From Irpex lacteus (lineage: Eukaryota > Basidiomycota > Agaricomycetes > Polyporales > Irpicaceae), in assembly GCA_001986395.2 (NCBI GenBank), contig MQVO02000009.1:310001-374000 (forward strand): a stretch of DNA of 64,000 nucleotides, written 5' to 3'. This document shows, piece by piece, positions 36,150-46,918 of the stretch. The notes below the pieces were generated by a model. That model saw nothing but the letters and a program-made list of their open reading frames with translations, was not told the origin of the DNA and searched no databases. Numbering within the stretch: the stretch's first letter is position 1; every line of letters starts with the position of its first letter. Both the position numbers and the translations under genes were made by a program.

Positions 36150-37283
36150 GCAGGCCAAGAGAGGCGTGCGAGCAGGGCTGAAGTTGCAGTGGGGATGATA
36201 GAACCAACGCAAACAGCGGTCAGGAGAGACGGCCGGCGCGACTTGAGAGAGCAGGCCAAGAGAGGCGTGCGATCGACTCGTTCAGGACCAAGGTGAAGAG
36301 TATTGTCGACTGCGCGTGGATTATCGCATCAGTCGCATCGTATACACGTAGTGATTTATGTTAAACTTACCTCGAGCCAGACAATCACGAGACAAACGGC
36401 GCAAAAAGTGCTTAGTGTGCAGGCAAAGGCGTATTGGTACGTGAGAGAGAGAGAGAAGGTATCAGACGCTGAGCCAGCGCTTCGAACTTGTGCACTTCAG
36501 ACATCCGCCGCATCGGCGCTTTCCACTTATGTTCTCACTTATGTTCCAATTCCTTTCACGCTTCGCTCAGACCTTCTCTCTATTTCTATTCTTAGTGAGT
36601 GTTTCTTTCGATTTTCCTTGTACCCTGTGCCACTGCCCCGATTTTGTATTTTGCATGCAGCTTGACTTTCCGCACGCCTCTCCTGGCCTGCTCTCTCAAG
36701 ACCCGTAGGACGTCTCTCCTGACCTCCGGCGGCGTTGCCCTTTTCGAAACACTTGCACGCCACTGCTGGCCTGCGCTCTCAAGCTTTCAAGTTATACCGG
36801 ACGTCCATTGGTCTATGATATTGATGGCCATCTCCCTCCTTCGAGCTGTCCGCACCCCTCTCTTTGGCCTGCTCTCTGAACCTCTATTCGGACGTCTCTC
36901 CTAACATCTGTAATATAGCGTCAACATGGTTAAGTGTACGTATATTAACCCGTCGCACGCCTCTCGCTGGCCTGCCCTCTCAAGCCACGTCTGGACGTCT
37001 CTATCTTGACCTCCAGTCGTAGTCACACCAACATTCGCTTCAAGTTTCAAGTTTCGAAGCACCATCTCGCGCAATGCTATAGCTGCTTACGGCGAAGGAT
37101 CTTCAGCGGTGGGACTTAGTGGGTGTCTTTGATGATTTAGGTGGGCGATGTCCTGTCAATTGCAAGGGTGAGTCAATTATTTGTGTCGATACGTTTACTT
37201 GTACCTACTGCCCCGTCGCACGTCTCCCGCTGTCCTTCCCTCTCAAGCCCCGTCCGGCTGTCTGTATCTTGATCTCCGGTCGT
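36150..37283. repeat. Dispersed ~60-bp repeat family, seven copies in two orientations
   Basis: A degenerate unit reading about CGCACGCCTCTC-N-TGGCCTGC, then CTCTCAAG, then a GGACGTCTCT block and a TGACCTCCGGTCG block. Plus-strand copies lie at about 36671-36734, 36754-36783, 36851-36905, 36954-37020 and 37217-37283. Inverted copies lie at about 36150-36170 and 36242-36271. Spacing is irregular. One frame gives a loosely conserved peptide (PVARLSLACPLKPR), so the unit could be an old exon, but a non-coding repeat is as likely. Confidence 0.6.
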
Positions 37284-37656
37284 AGGCACGACAGCACTCG
37301 CTGCGATGTTCGAGGCTCCGTCCAGCATTACAGGCCTCTGGCACTATCCGCACATTCTTTCGGTTGCCTTGATGTGATCAAGGCATCGTTCCCTACAGTC
37401 GATCGACGTCATTCATCTGTGGATAACGGTCTACGATATGACGACATTCCTCAGGTCTCGCATCTCGCCGATGATGCACATCAATGCAAACGTTTTGGGA
37501 ACCACTCTCATATTGTTACTTGAGCTCTTTCTCGCCCGCTCTCTCTTGCTTCACAGCTGGACCCGACCAATTTCCTCGCCCTCGCTTCCCGCTAACAACT
37601 TACGGTGAGTGTTCGAACTTGCGTTTGTTACCTTCTTTGTTAATCATCTCAGAAAG

Positions 37657-38243
37657 ATGGCACGTTCTCGCTACAGTCCCGCCTTTGTACCATACGGCTC
37701 GCCTGTGTTGGCAGGACTTCGTCTCGTCCCGTTGACCGACAGGCCGAGTCACCTCCCTGATTTTTATTCCTATGACGGACATCACCCTCGCCACAGGTTT
37801 CGCCCACCTGGTGGTATCACTTATGTGTTGCTTCACGACCCTTATGCGGTTGAAGAATCCCCGGTCGCCATTTTGCTTCGTGAGTTGCGTCTTGCAGCTC
37901 CATCGCCGACAGGTTTGTATATTCATTCATTGTCGCTATGAAGGCTGACGCATAACCGGATTGTTAGTTCCTCCAGGTTCTTTACTAGTTCGTCCAGGCG
38001 ATGCTGTATTCCGTCGCAGTGTTCTCGCTGGTGGTGACGCATCGCAGGATTGTCTTACTCATCTCGATGGCGTATTGTCCGTGCGCTTCATTCGTATAGT
38101 CTTACTAGATGCTGATCACTGTCCCTAGTATAACCCCCGAAGCAGTGTCTTATATGGACTCTTTCATGAACGCTGGCTACTCACCGGCTGATGTTTATCT
38201 CATGGTCACGGAAGTATTGAGGAGACGGGTTTTGGTGTTGTGA
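37657..38243 (+). pseudogene. Truncated upstream copy of the TET/JBP-like gene
   Basis: ATG at 37657 begins MARSRYSPAFVPYGSPVL. Exons 37657-37912, 37968-38076 and 38129-38243 have the same lengths or phases as the first exons of the oxygenase gene at 40063: 256 and 109 nt in both. Matching segments include PPGGITYVLLHDP against PKGGVTYVYLVDP, PGDAVFRRSVLAGGD against PGDAVFGRSILANGD, and AGYSPADVYLMVTEV against MGYTPSDIAAMVKEV. The copy then ends at TGA 38241-38243, and the catalytic domain is absent. This is an old partial duplication; expression is unknown. Confidence 0.7.
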
Positions 38244-39363
38244 GGCTTCCTTGTGCATTGTGTCGTGTACGACGTGGGTATTTCCGCTCTCCTGTGACCT
38301 CCTCGTGAGGCTGCGTTATGGACGACTTATGTTGGACGCTGTTTGCGGTTTCTTGGCGTAAGTATTCTACGTTAATATTTCCCTGATACGGTATCCCTTG
38401 CATACTTATCTTGCGATGTGATTGCGCTAGCGATATATATAATTGGGTGCGTTGCCCTCGTATCAGGGTACGCGTACACCAGCTGTCAAATTTACCTGAA
38501 TAGGATGCGTGCCTCTTCCTGTTGGTCGCTATTACATGGGCCGCAGTGTTTCCTTTTGCACGCCGTCAGGGTCGATCACCGCGGTCAGACCTAATGAACT
38601 CAATCACTCTGTCGTGTTGGGAGGGTACTGTGTCACTCAGACGATGACTCAAAGGACCTGGCATTGGGTATGTCTTCAGGCGTTCAGGTGGTATTGTTCG
38701 CTGCTCCCTCAAATTTACAGACTGCCATCAGAGGGTGGACTGGGTTTGATGTCGTGTACATCCTCTCTGGCGACTTCGTGCTGCCATGGTTCGATCAAGC
38801 TATCCAGTCACCGCATTGGTACCATGATATAGCGCGCTCTGTCTCTGCTGTCCAGTTATATCCATACAGTACGATGTGATCCCTTGCTAACTGTTCGCCA
38901 CACAGCAGTTCCGTGATTCTCTGAACTTTCCGCTCCGCTGGTGCATCGCCAGAGCGGGGCATGAGTTTGCGACCTCATACGCCCGCCTCTGCTGTCTTTT
39001 CCTGCCTGGTCTCCTGTCTGTGTTACGACCACTTGTCTTGCCGCTCCCCGCCTCGCTCGTGCTCTATTCGACGGTGGTTCATTGTGCCCGTTCCTTCCCC
39101 CCCTTCTTTTATATTTCAGCAGCGCCGGCTCGACCAAGAAGTCTACAGGGTCAGTACCAGAGGTTAGTTCAATTCCTACTACCGTTGTCTTTTCCATTCG
39201 CGACCTCGAATTCTTGGAACCCTCCGCCCTCCTCGTCGTCCGTTGTGTGTCCTTTCCGAAGTCGGTCATGCTCATGAGCTGGTTTATCCTGTGCGTAACT
39301 CTTTATCTGGACGTTCACGTATCTAACGGCTGTCTACTTTGCTTTTCAACGGTAGTTATCTTA

Positions 39364-39422
39364 GTGCGCCTCTTTTGGCCCACCTCTCAAGTCGCCGGTC
39401 AGACGTCTCTGTATTGACCTCT
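39364..39422 (+). repeat. Outlying copy of the ~60-bp repeat
   Basis: GTGCGCCTCTTTTGGCC, then CCTCTCAAG, CAGACGTCTCT and TTGACCTCTG follow the same order as the cluster at 36.7-37.3 kb. It lies about 700 bp upstream of the oxygenase start, as the 37217 copy lies about 440 bp upstream of the truncated oxygenase copy. Confidence 0.55.
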
Positions 39423-39542
39423 GAACGTGCAATCTATTCCTGCTTACGCATGTTGTTGTTTCCCATACAATATTGTAAGTGTTATAGATTTGGTCGCTGC
39501 AATGGTCCTGGCACGTGGTCAAGGATCTGAGTAATCATTCGT

Positions 39543-39596
39543 ACGTGGATTTCCACTCAGGCGCTGACCGGTCAGCGTCTGAGTGGAATTCCACGT
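39543..39596. repeat. 27-bp-arm palindrome without a loop
   Basis: Arms 39543-39569 and 39570-39596 are inverse repeats meeting at GACC|GGTC, with two mismatches in 27 bp (ACGTGGATTTCCACTCAGG outermost). The strong cruciform/hairpin potential lies between the truncated and complete oxygenase copies. It could be a very small foldback element; no target duplication was identified. Confidence 0.75.
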
Positions 39597-40062
39597 CAGC
39601 ATGATGAGTGTCCGGGCCGGTCGGGTTCTCGAGGTGCCATTGTCGTTCATTTGCTGGAAAATGACTTGAACTTTACAGGATCCTCCTTTGGCACCCTTTT
39701 CAAACGCTGTACTATGCAGTTCACGTTAGGTCCTTCGAGGCTGCCCTTATTTTGGGCTCTCCGACATGGTGCTCTTGACTGTTCCGGCCGCCATCGTAAG
39801 AGTCCGATATTGCCACAGTTTGTAATTATCTACTGACGACCGTGTAGTTTGCCTTGCAAGATATATGGAAGATAACAAAGCTGTGGTGCTGCGGATCTGA
39901 TCACCGCGGCGCCTCGTAATCTCGTCTTCTTAGCTTGAACAACGATAGCGCACTTCTCCTTTCATTCGTCCTGACTTCTTCTTTCATAACATTTTTTTTT
40001 TCAACCCGGTACCGTCAAATCTATGAACGTTCATGCTAATGTAAATTGTATATCCCGCCTAG

Positions 40063-43000
40063 ATGGCTGTGCCAGACGTGTATCCAGTCAGCCTGCCTGC
40101 TGGACATCCGGTCCTCCGTGACCTTGATCCTGTTTCCATCCCCAATCGCAATCCTCGACATCCGCCTCTCTATAGATATGACAAGCCCCATCCCCATCAC
40201 CCTGTGCGTCCGAAGGGTGGTGTTACTTACGTCTATCTCGTGGACCCTTCGCCGGAGGGAAAGGCGGCAGCCTGTGCCGTTGAAAACGTTATGACGGTGC
40301 CCGCAGGTCCCATCTCTGGTTCGTGTTGTCTATTCTGTTCGCGGGCTTAATTGATGTAGCGTTTAGCGGTTGTGGGAGAGCTTCGTATGAATCCCGGCGA
40401 TGCGGTGTTCGGGCGCAGCATTTTGGCGAACGGAGATCCGGAGGAGGATGCCATGCAAGCCCTCGGAGGTGTTCTGTACGTTTCTATTTACTTTGATGCT
40501 TACATCCTCCTTTCAATTTACTGTTGAATCTTGCAGCATTACAAGTAACTCGCCAGAGCTGTTTGAGGCGTTTCAGGCCATGGGATATACCCCATCTGAC
40601 ATTGCTGCCATGGTCAAGGAAGTTCAGGATGTTCGGGAAGAGATGCTTGGGACTTGCGATGAGCGTATCGCGAATCGTGGTCGAGCGAGATTTGAGATGC
40701 ATCCCCGTTCTGAATCTATGAAGAACGCGAAGCGTTGCTATGGGCTTAATAACATGGTCCAGAAAACTCGAAAGGTGGAGAGCACTCCGCGCTCGTTGAA
40801 GACGTACAACGACGAACGTGACGACCACCAGATTCTTGTCAATCGCTTCTGCTGCGTAAGTTTAAATTGGAATTAGAATACTGCTTGTAGTTTATATTGA
40901 TGTGCATGTCGGACAGTGCACTACGAAGATCAACGCCATCGCATACAATGCGCAGGCTCCCGCAGATCTGGTTCAGTCTCTCGCAGTGTACTCTGACACC
41001 GTGAATACTCCCCACATGGGCTGCAAGGAGAACAAGCTGTGGGGTCCCCTTCAACTCAACTGCGCTGACGCGCAACAGGCAAACCGCGGTAGGTCTGACT
41101 GGTAGCATTTGAGTGTTGTTTTATTTTGACAACTTTCTAGATGGATTCCTTGACTCTGAGATGGGTGGTTTTGGAGGAGCACACAAAGACAAGTGTGACT
41201 TCTGCGCTGGCCACACCTGTTGCCTAAATCTCTCTGACCTCCGTACCTCGCCTGGATGCGAGCCTGGTCGGTTGCATCTCCTCGGACTTGGCATCTGGTG
41301 GAATCTCGACTACATGACCCAGTTTTTCTTCTCCGGCCTCCTGCGTCATGGAGGTACTTCGCCTATGGTGCCAGTCACCGAAGCGCTGACTGGCTGGGAA
41401 ATTCGGGTCAACGCTATCAGCTATCCCGCTACCCTGTCAGTCACCGGTGAGGCCAAGCACCCTCTATGCTCTGAGCCTCATATGAAGGACAATCTTCCTT
41501 CTTATGTGCCTCCTGAAATGACAGGAGCTTATTGTCTTCCCGATCCCGAGTCTGATGATTCGGTCACTAATCATGCTCACTGGGCCGGGGATGGTTGGGT
41601 GGGCACCGAACGTACTGCGTGGATGGACTGGATTGCTCGCGCCTTGTTGCAGAGGTCTCACTACGCTTTGGCACAGGGACCCGCTGACTACGGCATTGAG
41701 ATCGATGCCAATAAGTTTCTCAGCGCGTTTAGCCTTATGGTCGATGGCAAACGAGTTAACGCGGAACCCTGGCCTGAGGCTCCTAATAGTGATGTCAGGA
41801 ACCCCTTCTCAGAAAGACACAAAGCTGCACAACAAGATTTGTTGGTTAAACAATTCAACCGATACATGCAGTGCATTCCTGATGTGAAGGTCAACAAGTA
41901 CGCGGATTGGGACGTTACCAAGCGTCACTTTGCAGTTCGACAACATCGTGAGTGGCTCCTGTAGGTGTATTCCTAAAAGCGCAGCTGACTAGCATTGGCT
42001 GCTAACTACTACAGCCAAAGAAGCTGCTGCATCCAAGAGAAAACGCAACATTGAGGATGTTGCTGGAGATCAAGCAGTCTCTACAAAGCGTGCGTCAATC
42101 GACCATTCTGATTGTAGTTTACTTACTCTTATTTATAGGTCCTCGCCCGGGAGAGCTGTTGGTCTCTCACATTGAAGCACAGACTGCCAGCGATCTTCCA
42201 ATGACCTCACAGGAGCTCACCTACTTAGACGCCTTTGCTGGTCCGTCATCCAGAAGGCGTACTCGAAGTCAAGCTGCTGCTCGCTCTACGGAACCAACTG
42301 TGTCTGTCTCCGTTACAGATGATCCCGACTCTGCTGTTGCTGGTCCGTCAGCCAGAACCAGGAGTCGGGTTGGCAACCATGCTACGCAACCTGCTGCCTC
42401 CGCTGCCTTGGTGCAGGAAGATCCTCGGCCTTCTGCTCCGTCACCCGGCTGTTCCCCTGCGCACCTAATCCTCACTTCTACTGCCGCCAGCTCTTCGGTG
42501 CAGTCTGGTGGAGCCGAATTAGATACCCTGCGTTCTCTGAGTCCTCTCACGACTCTACCTGACGACGAGAATGAAGAACAGGCAACCTCACTGTCTCCCT
42601 CATCTGCTCTGCGTTGTCGAGACGTAGTCCCCTTCCCCTTGACATCGGTAGGTTCTGTTCCAAACTCTCTGAACTATGTTGTTTGTAAATTGACTGGTGT
42701 TTCTAGGCTACTGCTTTGTCACCTGTGGAAGCCTCTAGTTCGGGCTCACGTGAGTTATTAGAATTTGACTGTGTTTTACTGCATCCGTGGTCCTTCCTAG
42801 CTAGATCACGATTTCAAGGCCGTAGTTAGATTAATGTAGCACCACCTTTCATGCATTTGTATTTGTGCTGTCCGTTTTACTCATACGTTTTCCTCAGAAG
42901 TTGAGAATGATAGTTTGCCTGCCAACTCTCGTAAATTAAAACGTACACGTGAAGCACGCCGTAAGCATCATTTTTAGCCAAAATCAATTCTGGTTTGCTT

Positions 43001-45109
43001 ATGTTACACCTAGGCGATGAACTGCTCAACTCAGTGTTTACATCTGCTCTTAAAGCTGCATTCCAAGCACTCTCCCTTTACAGGGTGGAGACTCAGTTGA
43101 ACTCAACTCTAGTCGCTGCTTTGAATGCCATAGACACAATGAACACGAAGTACAAAGGGCAGCGGCTGAATTGCGACGACATGGAAGACATTTTTTCCTA
43201 CACATCATCTATTCACCAGCTCAAGTCATATTGCCATGGAACAACACTTTGGATCAACTTTTACCGTCACCGAGTCATGCTCTCCGACTTTCGGGTGTGC
43301 GATGCCATTCAGTCTCTTCTGGATGAGCGTTTTCCTGAGGCTCTGAAGTCTGACGAAGCAACCTTGGACGAGAACGACTGGTTTTCCAGACTGGTGCTCC
43401 ACGTACGGAGCGCAATTCACTTGCGGGTATATCTACGAGCCAATCCAACGTCTTTCTTGCCGCCCGGTCCATTTCAACTGGAATTATTCCGCGAGGATGA
43501 AGCCGACTACCATCAACGCATGCTAATCCCTGATGACCAGGTGGACGAAGTCACGCTGTCCTATGTCCGCAGACTTCTGCATCTGTGGCTTGGGAGCGAC
43601 TCTTCCTTCCTCACTCAAGCTAGAGGCTCTCTTATCCGCCTGTTTCTAGAGCATTTGGGCTCAGGATGCCTTCTATTGCCTAAGATTTGGGAGTTGTATG
43701 AGGATCCCCCCAGTTGGCTGTTTTCCTCTAGTTGTCCCAAGTTTAGCGACGCGGCAGCCACAGATCCCACATTCTCCTCCACATACCTTGACGCCTTCGA
43801 TGCCCAACTCCTGGACATGTGTTTGTGCAACTCATCTACTCTTCTCGAATTTGATCGCCTCGAGACTCTGTATTTGGAGATAGATGCTACCACTCGTGCC
43901 CATGGCAAGACACTGCTTGCGGCTCGGTTAAAGGCCGCGGAGGTGAAGAAAATGCTGGTTGCTGTTACTGTGGATGTTCAGCGGCGCCGGATCATCAAGC
44001 GAGACCAAGCTCAAGCCAAGGCTGCTGTTGCTGAGAAGCGGAAAGCAGAGAAGGCACGGTTACTGGCCAGCGTACCTCAGACTTCAACCACAGCCTCGTC
44101 CCTTCAGGCTACTCCTTCGACCTCTCTACTCCACCCTCCAGTGTCGGAGGTGGACCTAGCATCACGCGCTGTTGCTTTCCTCAAAGATGCCTATTATGCT
44201 GCAACACACACTGATGTATCATCCATGACGAAAGCGCAGGAGTTGATACACAAGCAAAGCGATCATTTCCAACCAATCCGCGAACTGGCATGTTCTCGCA
44301 CCATAATGAGAAAACACCTCACACTGGATTTTGCCAAGCAGCTTGAGGGATTCTTTTCCCTTCAACTCTTCCGTTGCATTCTGTTCAACTCTGGCGCTTT
44401 CCGAGACTGTCCAGATAACATACGGAACGTCGAGTTTCACAGCGTCAACGAGTTTGAAGCCTATATTGACACTCTCAAGCTCAAATTCAAGGAGGAAAAG
44501 AACAACCCCACCTACTTCTGTAACAGCGGTGCACATGGAACTACTACAGCCCTGCGTACATTGGACCGCTATCGCAACCTCTGGGATACCTCCCGATGTG
44601 GCGATTTTGTATGGCCTCCAGATCGTAACTTCGCAACCACTTACGCATTCTTCAAGACCTATGATCCTACAAAGAACGTTGAGACAATAGTCAATGGGCA
44701 GAAGAAAACTGAGAAAGTACACCTATGGAAGGGAGTCGGTAAGTTGACGAGATATATGCTTGTATTGGACATGCATGGCGCAGGACTGGTAGATGCTCCG
44801 ACTTTGGATGATGTAGCGACCATTGCTGCTGCTTTTCGTCTTGGTGCAGTGACTGGTTTGATAGTATTGGGGTATTTGCACAAGGATGGTAGGGGAGAAG
44901 ATGCGAAGAAGGCTTTCTGTGACTTTTACAACGACGTGCGAGATAGCCTTTCCGAAGAGGAGATAGTCAACTTCCAGTGGAACCCTATGACTGCAGAGCA
45001 CTTGTTGTGCAAGTTCGGACGCATGGTTGGAAAAAAACACTATCTGGTATGTTTTGAAGTTATGCTACTGCAACTCGTGGCACTAATGTATTGAACATAG
45101 CTCAAATAG
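40063..45109 (+). CDS. TET/JBP-type 2OG-Fe(II) oxygenase with long C-terminal extension
   Basis: TET/JBP enzymes oxidise 5-methylcytosine (or thymine in JBP) using Fe(II) and 2-oxoglutarate; the family is expanded in Agaricomycetes. Eleven exons (40063-40318, 40367-40475, 40537-40855, 40917-41088, 41141-41947, 42015-42089, 42139-42647, 42707-42749, 42898-42960, 43014-45046, 45101-45109) join to 4,395 nt, 1,464 residues. The oxygenase core in exon 5 shows HxD (HKD, codons at 41182 and 41188), LHLLGLGIWWNLDYM, the distal His in RHGG (41347) and the 2OG Arg in WEIRVNAISYP (41404). A low-complexity Ser/Thr/Pro linker (exons 6-9) with basic RKLKRTREARR leads to about 680 helical residues without a recognised domain. 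ATG may be preceded by a 5' exon because CCTAG precedes it. Substrate is inferred only. Confidence 0.8.
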
Positions 45110-45157
45110 CTAAACGTACTTCTTGTGTATCACCATCGCATTCTCCTTGTCTAGTAA

Positions 45158-46813
45158 TCAGTCTGTCCTCATCCGCTGGAACGATTCTCCACCTCCCTCT
45201 CCACCACTTGTAGTGCTTGACTGGCCCTGAGATGCTACGTCTCTTACATCTGACTCCAACCTTAACCTCTTCATTGCGAGTGCTGGGTCATTTGTTCTTT
45301 TTGGTACAGCATCTTCGTAACCAATCCTACGCTTGACTCTCTTATGCTCAGAGCGTGACCTAACCTTTAGACTTTCAAATGTTATCTCGTTCAAATCCTA
45401 GCCAATCATCAATTTGAACACCCACGCCAAACAATGATAAGTCTTACCTTTTGCACCACCTGGTCTAATATGCAGACTGAACGTAGTTTCGACAGCATGA
45501 GGTGTTTGCCCTTCGAAATAGGAACAACACAGAAGGACGCTTGGACTTCCACGAGATGACCGACTTTGATTTGCACCGGATTACATTCCACATACTGAAA
45601 ACTGAAGGCGAAGTCAGTAAAGCTTTTTTGCGTTCAAAGTCTACTCACGTCTGGTCTGAGGTGGGTTGCCGATCATAGTATAGTACCACGTTGTCTTCGG
45701 TTCGTCTACCCCCTCCTTTTTCTAGTAACAAACCAAACGGATCAATTACTTTGTCGAAGGTGGCGCTTTCATAAACCGAAGCCAAACGACCAGGTGTGAG
45801 GTACCTGTTCGCAAACTCAAGACACAGATCATCTTGGTCTGTGATGGGATGCCAGGCCTCCAGCGTTCCGGAGGGTAATGAGTTCTCGAAGCGAGAGTGG
45901 AACTCTATTACTGCTTTGACTGCCTTCTCAAACTGTTCACACCCCATTCCTGTCAGAACTAACGATTGCTTTGCCGCTGTAGGATTTTTCGTTAATCTTT
46001 GTGCTGGCGGTAAGTAATAATTACGCAGATGTATGTAGAGATATGTGCTTACTGATTGTTGGATATCACAGGCGGTAGATTGGCCCTCAAGACATAACCT
46101 TGCAGTCGAAGCACGACCTCTTCATGGTCTTTAGAACTGTCGGGCTCAAAGGGATATACCACATCCATTTGTCCGGTTGGATGTGTCCATATGGTGGTAG
46201 CAATACGAATTCTCTCTGGCTGTTACAGGTAAGTTGGTGTATTGTGTGTTTAGATACATGCTTATCACCTGCGAATAGAGGTGCAGCTGCTTGTCACCGT
46301 TTGCAGTCTTGTTCGCCTCCTGCGTATGTTGTCTCAAGATGTCGACTATGTATTTTGTGAGTACGTAAACACATAATCACTATTATCTCTCACGAACCAT
46401 ACTTCTCTCGATTGTCATAAAGAAGTCTGAGTGCCATGATGGATTGTCGAGATTGTACGCAGAAGGTGCAGGGTTGTACGAAACCCTGCAAATGTGGGTG
46501 ATTTGTTTGGTCATGTTACATAGACACTTGATTCACTTACTCCAGGTTGAGAGTCGTGCATCAGTGCAGGCATATATTCGGGGCCGATGATACAACTAAT
46601 CCTCGGGTTTACTCTCCGAATGAGTGTTGCTATCTACATTTTCATATGGGCATAAGTGCCGAGCCTATAATGTGTAAGATAAAATCCTGTTCATCGGCCG
46701 AAGCAAGTGTTATCGCCCAATCAAATTGGTTGCAATGTCGTCGTCACACAAATGTGCATGATAAGACGGAGGACGGATGCCCGTCTCTTGATGACTCCAT
46801 ATTGCGCAATCAT
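45158..46813 (-). CDS. Multi-exon protein of unknown function, convergent with the oxygenase
   Basis: Minus-strand exons chain into one product: IATLIRRVNPRISCIIGPE (about 46640-46550), VSYNPAPSAYNLDNPSWHSD, DILRQHTQEANKTANGDKQ, PERIRIATTIWTHPTGQMD with YPFEPDSSKDHEE, LTKNPTAAKQSLVLTGMGCE with EFHSRFENSLPS, YVECNPVQIKVGHLVEVQA, and a basic, Ser-rich tail ending at 45158. The junctions 46062/45990, 45650/45605 and 45445/45398 keep frame. One junction near 46545/46495 does not close in phase, so either a splice site was misjudged or there is a lesion. The start (46813 or 46800) is tentative. No domain recognised. It ends 48 bp from the oxygenase stop. Confidence 0.55.
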
Positions 46814-46918
46814 AAAGCGCCTCCCTCTTCAAGTAACAGGACTTTGCGTCCTTCATCGTTCTTTCCTTTCTCCTCTCGTCTACCATCTTCCTCTTGAGCT
46901 TCTTGCTGGTCTCTTGAC
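46814..46918. promoter_or_regulatory. Very short bidirectional promoter
   Basis: About 105 bp lie between the proposed divergent start codons at 46813 (minus) and 46919 (plus), with a C/T-rich tract toward the plus gene (46860-46910). Co-expression of the two genes is inferred from the spacing only. Confidence 0.35.

Larger units (their letters stand above)
38244..40062. other. Decayed sequence between the two oxygenase copies
   Basis: Contains short protein-like frames (38509-38830 and 39651-39836) without recognisable domains, one distant repeat copy (39364-39422), a long hairpin (39543-39596) and the promoter/5' flank of the oxygenase gene with a C/T-rich tract near 39955-40010. It probably holds remnants of duplicated genes. 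Confidence 0.4.

Noticed and set aside
36242..37283. CRISPR-like spaced repeats
   Set aside because: Units are degenerate, irregularly spaced and in both orientations, in a eukaryotic genome.
37119..37523. 134-codon frame just before the truncated oxygenase copy
   Set aside because: No motif or in-phase splice link to the copy's ATG; it overlaps a repeat unit.
46467..46488. Hairpin GCAGGGTTGTACGAAACCCTGC
   Set aside because: Falls at an exon start of the minus-strand gene; the short stem is explained by coding and splice-site sequence.
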